From the NCBI GenBank assembly GCA_032173965.1, contig CM063288.1, forward strand, positions 14,736,501-14,800,500: a DNA stretch of 64,000 nucleotides. Reading direction: 5' to 3'. This DNA is from Sitta carolinensis (taxonomy: Eukaryota > Chordata > Aves > Passeriformes > Sittidae). A program made the position numbers and the translations under genes. Shown piece by piece: positions 1 to 9,411 of this stretch. Within the stretch, counting starts at the first letter, position 1, and each line of letters begins with the position of its first letter. The notes beneath the pieces were generated by a model. It did no database searches. It saw only the letters and a program-made list of their open reading frames with translations, and was not told the DNA's origin.

Positions 1-174
1 TTCTTCCACCCCCAATGCCTTTTTGCCTTCTAGCTTTGCCTCTGGTGAGTTTTCTGGGAGTGCCAAGCCACTGTCTCCTTGTTCAGCAGCAGCCTCTGCA
101 GCTGCTCTGGCTTTCTTGGCTCTCTTGGCTTTCATTTCTTTTGGCGTCCCCCCGAACAGCCGGAGGTGGCAAAC
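1..174 (-). CDS. Partial coding exon of an unrecognised minus-strand gene, cut by the window edge
   Basis: Read on the minus strand from 174 down to 1, the sequence is open for exactly 58 codons. It begins VCHLRLFGGTPKEM, continues with a strongly basic and alanine-rich segment (KAKRAKKARAAAEAAAE, about residues 15-31), and then an acidic/Pro/Ser stretch ending near KKALGVEE at the edge. The start was chosen at a splice acceptor (GGTCTTTCTGAG then GTT). This gives phase 0, which matches the phase-0 donor of the exon at 1447-1545. The biased composition suggests a coiled or disordered region of a larger protein. The plus-strand frames over the same bases are Leu/Ser-rich shadows. The frame stays open further upstream to about 220, so the acceptor could lie slightly further right. 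I do not recognise the protein. Seen: open frame, splice motif, phase agreement. Inferred: that it is an exon. Confidence 0.5.
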
Positions 175-1446
175 CTCAGAAAGACCCTCCAGCAGAGAGG
201 TTTCTGACCCACTGTTCCCTCAAAGGGAGAACTTCAGTTACTCTTAGGGAAATTTGGGGATGCTTTGTCAGCAGAGGGGATGGGGGGACCCACAGCACTG
301 CCCTGGGAAATCATTAACTCCTCATCTGAACTGAGCAAGTGCTGTGAAGAAAGTGTGTGAACACAACGCTTTTCATTAAATACTTTGCAGGGGATCATAG
401 GACTTACAGAGGAGGAGAATTGGACTAAAAAGGAGAGATGAACTCAGGAAGAGCTGAATATTCAGGAGAGGGATAAATAAACTCAATCAAAGAAGGGCAG
501 AGTCTTGATGAGACCTGTCATGGAAAGGTTTGGAAGTGAAATGAACAGCAAAGAAGCTCCGCAGCTCTGGTTACAATAGATCTGCGGTGAGTGGTAATGA
601 AGAGTTTGAGGGGACAGAAGAACAGATGGACAGGACCCCTTCATCTCCAAATTGTGACAGGCTGCTTTATTTAGAAGGTATTAATAGCAAACAAAAGGAT
701 GGCTTTTTTGATTGTTTGTTTGGTTTTTTGCTTTGTTTTGATTTTTTTTGTGTATTTGTGTGTGCGTTGTTTTGGTTAGGAGCTCAGTTTGGTGTGAATA
801 AAATATTTTACATGCCCTACAAATATAAAAAAGGACTGCTCTTGTCCTTTGACAGCTGGACCTGAGGCATCAGAGATGGATTTTGATTTTAAAAGCCAGC
901 AGTGAGTCTGTGGAGACCATGTAACTGAATGACATGGAGCTCAGAAATCCTCAACAGCCTCACAGCCCTCTGTGACTGGGAGAGATTGGAACACCTCTTT
1001 CCAACTGATGTTTTGTTGTGAAAAAGCGGTAAGAAGTCAGCTTGGTTTCAGGTCACTGCCAGGAAAAGAGAGACACAAAGTGGAGGCAGTTCAGAGGAAG
1101 AATGGCAAAAATGATGAGAAGTGGCTGAGCTAGCTTGGTTTCTGAATTGCAGTTGAGAAAGTGAAGCCTGCCTGGCTTGGCCAAGTGACAGTGAAGAGCT
1201 CAGAGTGACAATCAAGTTGCCACAGCTTCATGAATAGCTGGTAAGTTGGTTGAGGCAGTGGCAAAGTCTTGATAAATGTCCAGATTGCTGAAGTGTGTAA
1301 ATACCAAGGTTACAGAGAAAATGGGTTTGGCCCTGGATCAGGTCCTGGCTCAGGCTACAGTTCTCTTTATACTTTACCACTGCAGATGGTCATCCTGAAA
1401 ATGAGTCCATTGCACGCCTGTAGCTGTAGCACAGGCTGAGCTTTAC
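175..1446 (-). other. Probable intron between the two left-end exons
   Basis: This 1.27-kb segment lies between two candidate minus-strand exons. Its minus-strand 5' end starts GTAAAG (1446-1441) and its 3' end closes with a CTTTCTGAG acceptor (about 175-183). It contains a G/T-rich low-complexity run at about 703-770. No other coding-like frame was seen. The intron call depends on the flanking exons being real. Confidence 0.4.
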
Positions 1447-1545
1447 CTCACTGCCATTGGAGCCACAGGAAATATGAGAGCCCTTGTTTGGTGTAATTTC
1501 CTCTTCTTCGGATTCTGAGCTGTAATCAATGTGTGTTGGCATTGC
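1447..1545 (-). CDS. Internal coding exon of an unrecognised minus-strand gene
   Basis: On the minus strand 1545 to 1447 is 99 nt, 33 codons, with phase 0 at both ends. The peptide starts AMPTHIDYSSESEEEE and ends with SCGSNGSE; the Ser-Glu run looks like an acidic, possibly CK2-phosphorylated patch in a disordered region. The acceptor side reads CTTCTAGTTCACAG immediately before GCA; the donor side is GTGAG followed by GTAAAG. Both are good matches to vertebrate splice consensus. A 99-nt exon symmetric in phase 0 can be skipped without shifting the frame, so alternative splicing is possible. It joins in frame to the candidate exon at 174-1. A run of four Glu codons after SSES is unlikely in CpG-poor intron sequence but is not proof. 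I do not recognise the protein. Confidence 0.5.
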
Positions 1546-2386
1546 CTGTGAACTAGAAGCTTGAATGCAAATCCTTGAAGGGAACAGCAAAAGGCTCTTT
1601 TTTCAGAATGCCATAGCAGCACTGGGATTGAATGTTGAGCAGTGAACGGACGGTCTTGGTACCCCACAGGACAGAGGAACAGGCTTACTCAGGTTGAATA
1701 GGTTTTTTCTCCCTGATGTACCCTAGTGGGTCAGCTGAGGGGATAGGCTAAATCTTTCTGAATAAAAGCATCTAGTCCTATGTAAGCTCTCCATGAGTGA
1801 TGCTGGCGTAACCTTGTAAGTGATCCTTGGAGTTAAAATTGTCTTGATAAACTTGGAACAGATTGCTCTACATTAAACTTTTGTTTCTGGATGTGTGGAG
1901 ACTCAGGCAGATGTCACACTGTTCATTATGCTTAAAACACATTTTCAAGATCTTCTTCCAAATCACAAGGGCAAGAAGTGTCAAAAGCAATCAAATCAAA
2001 CTTACAACATAATCACCTGACTCCAGGAGATGGGGCTCTAGACCTCATCTGATAACAAAAGGATTTGTAAATAGCAAATGGTTCATTTTACAGCTGACCT
2101 AAAAAACAGGGAAGATAATGGTTTCTGTTCTACAGAGATTATTTTATTCCTCCAACATGAAATGAAACAAGCCATTTTGATTTGGAGTGGTTGTTTTTTT
2201 GTTTGTTTGGTTGTTTTTTTTTGTTGTTTGTTTATTTGTTTTTGGGTTGTTGTTTTTTTTTATGCTAATTAATGAAAATGCAGGAGAATTTCAAAATAAA
2301 AGAAATCATTTGGGAATACAAAGTCAAAGTCATATGGGAGCACATTTTACACACATTTTGTTTCCAAAATATGAAAACAGAATATT

Positions 2387-2428
2387 GGGATGGGGGTGGC
2401 TAGGTGGAGGGGTGGAGGGCTGGTGGGG
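2387..2428 (+). other. G-quadruplex-forming motif
   Basis: Five runs of three or more G on the plus strand within 42 nt: at 2387-2389, 2392-2396, 2409-2412, 2417-2419 and 2425-2428, with loops of 2, 12, 4 and 5 nt. Four runs with loops of up to 12 nt meet a relaxed quadruplex definition. In a minus-strand transcript this would be C-rich, so any quadruplex would form in the DNA template strand. Function unknown. Confidence 0.5.
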
Positions 2429-3765
2429 CATGGTAATTTTTCCTCTGCTTCTCAAGTTGGACTTAATTACTTCAGTGATTTCTACTCTTGAATCTCCAGC
2501 AAATTCCTTTTTGCAGGCTCATTGCATGATAATCTGAAAAGGAAGTCTAGATCTTTTTTGCTGAAATGTGCCTGAGCTGGGAAAGATGATGCACATTATC
2601 TGTCACTACCTCATCTCCCACTCAGAAACTTACAGGGCTGTTTTTCTCTCACCGGAAGATCTGTCCTTCCTCCTGGAATCTGGCACTGCTTTCTCATCCC
2701 AGCTGCCTTTCATCCATGCAGGAGTGTGGGGCAGAACAAGCCTTGTAAACAAGGCGGTTATGCACTACAGGAGGAGAAGGCTGGCCTTAAAATATTTGGA
2801 TTTCTGAAGAGTCTGGTCTACTGAGCTGAACCAGTTGAAGCCATGGGGCAGAGAGCAGTGTCACCATATTCAGCTGTCTTGCAAACAGCCTGCAGCCAAC
2901 CTTCTCAGGGGGAAGAGAAATCAGAAAACAGCTACCACCACCACCAAGAGAAAAAATAAGTGTCCTGTCTTGCATGAGTGAAATTTATGGGAATAAGAGA
3001 ATGATGGTGCTCCACAGATGGTAGGTCAATAAAGCAGGCCTTACCCAGTCTCAAATCTTTGGTATTTTAATGTATTTCCTGATTCTGTGAGTTACAGCTG
3101 CTCAGTTGCACATATATGCACATAGCCCTTAATGCTGTAGAAGAGAGATGGAGCAGTATTTATCTCCTCATTTCCAATGTCCCCTTTATCTTTGTTTTAA
3201 AGGCTTGAGTCAGCTTTGAGAAATCTGCCTTGCTGCAAGTCAAAGTAAAAGCATGCCCTGAAAGGGGAAGACATTCGCATTTATTTTAGTTAATTGCTTG
3301 TTTGCATAATTACTCATTCCAAAATCTAACTTACAATAAAATCTTCCCTTCCATCAATACAGCCATTGTTACAGCTTCCAGCGTGTCTGCCCCTGCAGTC
3401 TTTTGCCAGAGCTGGGAAGGCTGCTCTGTGAAGGTGAGCTTTAGTCTAACTCCGAGGGTCAGTACATCTGACCCACAGAAACCAGGCCAGAGAGCTTCCC
3501 AATCAGCTCGAGACCCACTTGTCTTCCAAATCCTTCACCATAATTCACTGTAATAAAGAAAGAGCAAGGGGAGGACAAGTAGGATTTGAGGTTGGTGAAT
3601 TTAAAACAAGGATGGTTTTTAGAGTTAAGCATCTGGTTTTTGACTTTGCCATCTCTACTGTAGGTGTATGGGAATGTCTGTCCCTACATATTAAAAAATA
3701 ACCAAATCAGAACTCTGAGTACAGAAGAATAATGGCTTGAAAGATGTTCTCTATGTTCTTTCTTT

Positions 3766-4110
3766 TTGTGTGCGTGTGGCTTTTTTTGTTTGTTTGTGAG
3801 TATGTTTTTTGTTGTTGTTTGGGTTGGTTCCTTTTTTTTTGGTGTTTTTTGTTTGGGCTTTTTAGTTGATTTTGCTTTTGGTTTGGTTTGGTTTTGTTGG
3901 GATGGTTGGGTTTTGTGCTTTTTTTTTTTGCTTTTTTTTTTTTGTGTGTGCATGTGGTTTGTTTTTTTGTTTTGTTTTGTTTGGTTGGTTTTTTTTTTTT
4001 GTTTTTTTTTTTTGTTTTTTGTTTTTTGTTTTTTGTTTTTTGTTTTTTGTTTTTTGTTTTTTGTTTTTTGTTTTTTGTTTTTGTTTTTGTTTTTGTTTTT
4101 TTTTTTTTTA
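3766..4110 (+). repeat. T/G low-complexity block with a (GTTTTTT)n heptamer minisatellite
   Basis: About 345 bp that are almost only T and G on the plus strand. From 4014 to 4076 there are nine perfect 7-bp units, a G followed by six T, with G at 4014, 4021, 4028 and every seventh base after. The unit then shortens to six bases (G at 4077, 4083, 4089, 4095) and ends in about 15 T. The left part is a degenerate mix of GTTT and GTTTTTTT units. The change of unit length within one array suggests slippage on a poly(T) background. All long frames here are artefacts. Confidence 0.9.
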
Positions 4111-7100
4111 ATATGTACAAACTGGGGAATAACATTCATTGTAAAAACCTGCTTGGACCTGTGGGGTTTTGGGAGCCCTTGGAAGCATGTACAGTGCACC
4201 ACAGTGCTTCAAGACAGATTTTTCCCTGGTACCGAAGAATCACATAGACTCTGTATTGAATGTCCAGTCCAAGTCAATGATGAAATGGTGTGTCCTGGTA
4301 GGCTAAGATGACAGCAGAGGGCAGGCAGTACAGCCTACAAAATTAAAATTAAACAAAAGGTTTTCTAAGCTTCTTTGAACATCATGTTAGCCTTTCACCC
4401 ATTCCCAGCTCTGAGGTGTGACCCCGCCTGAATTGGCAGGGTCTGCCAAAGGATCAGGTTCTGACCACGTTTATTTTGGCTGTGGCTATCATAAACCCAG
4501 GGGCAGAGCTGGAAGTTTTCCCTCACCCCAAGTGCCCTTTGGGATACACCCTTCCTGGGCCAAGCTGAGCCAGACTGGCAGGAGACAGCATTTACGGATG
4601 TACATCTGAGACCTAGGGACAGCCCAAGCTCTGCTTGTTTTCTAAACGTGGCCAGAGGGTGTCTTAGAAAGCCAATAAGGTTCCCAAATTTGATGAGATG
4701 AAGGGTGTTGCAAGCAAAACACAGTCAGGTCACTGGATCTGGCCTTCAGATGAGGAGGTGGATCACACAGAGGGATCTGAGATTTTACATTGGTGATAGC
4801 TGTAGCTGCTCTCATTTTGTGATCTATTCTGTTTTGCCCTGGGGCCTGTGCCTTTCCTTGCTGGCAATATGCAACACCCTGGTGGCCTCCCACTTCCCTT
4901 CTGTCAAAGATACCTGTCTGAAAGGAAAGCTGGGTGAGACGACAGAATAGTTTGCTTTGTGATGAGTTCCAGTGTGCCTGGGCTGGGAACTGGATATTGC
5001 AAATGCACTGTCCAAGCAGAAAAGGAAAGGACACTGTCTAGGTGTCAAGTTGGATGTCTCTCAGGATGTGCCTGGAGTTTTACAGGATAAGCCCAGTCGT
5101 TGTCTCCTAACTGACAGAAATGGTTGGTATCTCCTAGGAAGTTTGTGCCCCCATGTTTCCCAACATCTCTTCCAAACGTGTGGGTATCCCAAGGAGGAGC
5201 CAGTGCCTACAGGAGTGTGGGAGGGGGAGGATGGAGAGGAAAAGAAGCCCTGTGTCCTTGTAAGTGTAACAGTTTAGTCTTTGCTCTCAGGGACACAAGC
5301 TGGCAGTTGGCTTTGTAGTAACCCACATGACAACAGGAATAACATCAGGCGTAATTAGACAAAATGATGGTATAAGTTCAACTCTTCCCCCCAAAGCACC
5401 CAGCCCCCTCAACCTATTTTGAAACAATGCACCTTTTGTGTACTCCAAGTAGCTTTTAAAAACACAATTGATTTCTTTCTTCCCCATGACAGAAAAGTTT
5501 GCTGCTAGGATAACGAAAGTTGAAAGGTCTCAGGCAGGATGGAGACTGAAGCAGGGAGGGGATGGGATACCTCATTCCTCCCAGCTTCTTCTGATGTCCT
5601 CTTCCAGACCCCCCTTACCTACCACCACCCACGAGATAATCATTGTTCTTTGTTACTACTGCTTTAAATGCTCTCCCTTTCCACCCCTGCAACCCAAAAC
5701 AGTATTCCCTATTGTTTTGGTGTTAGAAGTATACATGATGTAGTCATGATTCTGCCTTTTCTGAGGCCTTGTCAGGTTATGGATGATTGATCATGCTTCA
5801 TCCACCCAATGAAGCCCATCGAAGAATAGTACAACATTTTCCTCTCTGTCTCCTTCCCCTAAGTGTGACTTGGCTGAGAGGACTACTGTGCTGGATTTGA
5901 ATGGAAATTATCTAAGTGTGTGGCTCCAGCTCCCCCTGCTAGCTCCCCTCTGTTTAAAAAATGAGACTGAAATGCAATCGGATTTACTTTAATGAGGGAG
6001 GACTAAGAAAATGCATCCATGAAAAAGAACTTTGTGGGCAATCCAGGTCCCACACCATAAACAAAATCAAGTCACTCTATATTAGTGTAGAGAAAGTCTC
6101 AACACAGGAGAAACCCTGTTTATGCCCCCTCCTTATGACAGCTTTCTAGCCAGCCCATTAAACTGTTTTGTACCAACTTCTGTGCCACCTCCCCACATAG
6201 ATGCATGTGTACATGAATTCTGTAACTGAGTTGGACATGTAAAGGCAGCACCAGGGCTAAAATGGACCAGACTCTGAGTGCTTTGATTTCAGTTTTAGAT
6301 GGTTTTGAGTCCTTTGCTGAAATATGAGTCATTTTAAAACTACTGAGCTAGGAACTGGGGTGGGGGGTGGGGGGTGTTTATTGGTTTGGCTGTCTGTTTT
6401 TTGAGCATCTTTAAAGCATTTAGACATGAAGTGTGATGCCAACCACTGCAGCATTATTAACATTTTAAGTGTTTGAAGAATGTATGTGACTGTGTAACGC
6501 TGTATCTATATATGTGGGTGCATGTAATGTTGATAACTGAAATTGGTTTATAGCTCTGTCTAGTTATATTCTTTTTAAGGTCCCAGTGAGATACCCAGGC
6601 AATCAATTTTGAAGACTTGCAGTGCAGTCATGCAAATAAAACTTGGGAATAGTGGAGTCTGACAAAGCAGTCCTGAGAATTATGGACATAAAATTTCTTC
6701 CAGAAGTGATCCAATAGCTGTACATGTATGAAAAAGAGAATCAAAAATTACATCCTCAGTTCTTTTTTCAATGCTCCTAACTTTGTTATATCCATCCATG
6801 TTCTTTCCTCAAGCAGGACAGTTATTACTTATGCAAAAAATACCTGCCCTGGCAAACTTTAATCCCAAACTGATGCATATGAATTTTAATACTGAGTCAA
6901 AAATATTGAGGCAGAATTTTTGGAAACCTGTATTCTTCCTTTTGCTCATGTAGGATTTGATTTTGCTGCCCTAAAATTTCTGGCAAGTTTCAGGCTAACA
7001 AGTGATTGTTCCCGAACTTTTAATGTTGTGGCAACAGGGGATTGTTCATAAACTCTTTTCCAAACATAACTACTAGGTTAACGGTTGACCAGATAGTACC

Positions 7101-7416
7101 CAGAAAGTATATTTTATTGACTGCGAATTCATTAATAGTTAACTGCTGTGCAGACATTGAAACAATGTGCTGATTCTTCATATTGAATCCTATCTCAGAC
7201 AAATACAATAAGATGCCACGGTCTGTTGCTTTCTCAGCTCAACATTGCTGAGTGTTGATGTCAGGGAAAAGTCTTACTCAGTTAACAGCATTCCTAGAGC
7301 ACTCTGTGGAACTGAGGGAGCTACAGAAAACTTAGAGGCTTCATTGAGATACACAAGCTGAACCAGCAAAACAGCATGACACAAAACCCTCAACCAAAAC
7401 AAATAGAAAAACAATC

Positions 7417-7419
7417 AAA

Positions 7420-7486
<67 letters not shown>

Positions 7487-7519
7487 AAGAAAGAAAGAAA
7501 GAAAGAAGAAAGAAAGAAA

Positions 7520-7552
<33 letters not shown>

Positions 7553-7661
7553 AGAAAGAAAGAAAAAGAAAGAAAGAAAGAAAAGAAAGAAAGAAAGAAG
7601 AAGAAAGAAAGAAAGAAAGAAAAAGAAAGAAAGAAAGAAAAAGAAAGAAGAAGAAAAAAGA
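7417..7661 (+). repeat. Uninterrupted polypurine microsatellite: A12, (GA)n, then (GAAA)n
   Basis: A run of 245 nt with only A and G on the plus strand. It starts with twelve A, passes into a perfect (GA) dinucleotide run to about 7482, then into (GAAA)n with GAAGAAA and GAAAAA variants. The first pyrimidine is the T at 7662, and the purine-rich character continues to about 7685. Such mirror-symmetric polypurine tracts can form triplex DNA. Lys/Glu/Arg or Ser/Phe/Leu frames over it are artefacts. Confidence 0.95.
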
Positions 7662-9337
7662 TGAAAAAAAAAGAAGAAAAAGTAGATTAGGGTCACAGCA
7701 AAAAAATGTCAGAGGGGTTCCCAGGGCAGTAACATGCCCTGAGGAAAGACATATGCACATAAAGGATCACATCTTCTTGCTCCAGCACAAAGCAAGGGTT
7801 TACTGCTACAAAATGAAAACTCTGCCGGTAAAGGTTCTTGGGTGCCTTATACCTGTTTATATGTGTGGTTATCTGTTTGTATGATTATTTTTTTCTCCTG
7901 CAACCTGGTGCTCTTAATTTCTCAGCTTTCTTCCCCAGAATTGTGGGGAGTCATTTTTAAGCTTTATTGCCTTGCAAGGCAGAGAGAAAATAAATCAGGT
8001 GTCTGAAAATTCATGTCTCTGAAGAGATTTGGAAATGCTTCGTGTTGGATGTGACTGCTACTCATAAAGAAGTTTGGCTTCTAAACGCTGGTGTACCCAG
8101 AAACACAGGGAAAAATGTTTGTTTTAGAGTCCTATTGAACTCCAGGAGGATAAACACTCTATATCTGTTGAAGGCCATGATCACTGCCATAAGATTAACT
8201 AGAAAGGAAAAATGCATGGCAGCCAGCCAGGAAACACAACTATCAGAAGGTAAATAGGCATAAGCAACCAGGGACTCCAGAAAGCTGCATTATTAAAAGA
8301 ATAAAACATATGACCCCATCTGAAGGCCCTCTTTCCTAGAAGGATGTATCAAAATAGAAAACAATTATTTAGGGATAAGAAGTAGTGTTAAGGCCATGGA
8401 TAAAACCCAGAAACAGGGCCAGCCCTGTTTGTGGTGCTACACTGAGGATGGAACTTTTGAAAGACCAGAGAGTGCATTTCTGCTCATGCCAGCCACTAAA
8501 GAGAGACATACTGACCATCCCTGTCCTTTTCTGGAAGAACTAATTGTTGGGGTTTTAGTTTTTATTTGTTTGTTTTGTTTTGGGTTTTGGGTTTGGTTAT
8601 TGTTGTTGTTTAGGTTTGTTTTTTTCTTCTGGCAAGGGATATATGATTGTCCATGTTGATCTTGCTCTATTTCTGTGCCAATCATACCCACCAGACAGAC
8701 TGCTTCAATAGAAATGGTATCTATTTATTTTTGATAGATTTTTTTGTCCTAGTGTTTAGCAAATTGATTTATATATGTACCCGTTTGCACCCCCAATGTT
8801 TGCAACTGAAAATGTTTACTCCATTTTCTTGCTCAATATATAATTATTTCTTATCTATTTTGAGCCTGCCATCTGCAAACAGCCAGGAAGTTCTTCCAAT
8901 TAATGGAACTCTGTTTTTTTACCTCCTCAGTCATGCTCAGTTGCGCTTGATCCTGCGTGGGTTTTTTTTGTGTGTAGCCTTGAAAATGCAACAGGAGTAT
9001 GAAAGACAGGGACAAAACACTTTTTCCTACCAAAAAGTAAACTTCTGTCCTTGTTTTAACATAGTTGCTCTTTCTAAAAAAGATCAAATGCAGTTTTTGC
9101 TAGCAAAAAAAGGAAGGATTTGTAAAGGTTCTGTAGCTTGATGGAGCTGCTTTGCTCTTCCAGTCAAGTCTGTCTCTGGCTTATTTGAAGAGCAGTTAGT
9201 CTCGCATTCCTCTTTAATCTTTATGCTTCTTTGGAATAGGTGATAGGTACACTGATCCAATATATCAGTGGATCTTCTTCAGTGCACTGGGGTGGCTGTG
9301 TTGTACTGAAAGGCTGTGATCTAATTCTGTGAATGTT

Positions 9338-9411
9338 CATGTGGTGTGGGACTGGCTATTACATCTACAATCCAATACTGTAGATGTAATTATAAACAAT
9401 AGCACCACATG
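9338..9411. other. 74-nt imperfect hairpin (inverted repeat)
   Basis: The inner arms, 9359-9369 (TTACATCTACA) and 9379-9389 (TGTAGATGTAA), are perfect 11-bp complements around a 9-nt loop. The outer arms, 9338-9346 (CATGTGGTG) and 9403-9411 (CACCACATG), are perfect 9-bp complements. Between the stems lie 12 nt on one side and 13 nt on the other, mostly unpaired. Size and loop resemble a microRNA precursor, but the large internal loop is unfavourable. A decayed palindromic mobile element is an alternative. The pairing is directly visible; function is not. Confidence 0.6.

Larger units (their letters stand above)
1546..7416. other. Non-coding, probably intronic sequence
   Basis: Mostly unique AT-leaning sequence with no convincing exon. 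It holds a G/T-rich tract at about 2190-2264, a G-quadruplex motif at 2387-2428, the T/G satellite block at about 3766-4110, and a short G-run at 6357-6377 (three runs of 4 to 6 G separated by single T). The long frames over 3.7-4.3 kb are translations of low-complexity DNA. Confidence 0.45.

Noticed and set aside
3684..4311. Frames of 119-181 codons on both strands
   Set aside because: They translate the T/G-rich low-complexity block into Phe/Cys/Val or Lys/Thr/Gln runs.
7341..7760. Long Ser/Phe/Leu and Lys/Glu/Arg frames
   Set aside because: Translation of the (GA)n and (GAAA)n tract.
8647..9141. 164-codon plus-strand frame
   Set aside because: Starts without a proper ATG context, AT-rich, hydrophobic without domain pattern, and no splice signals in phase.
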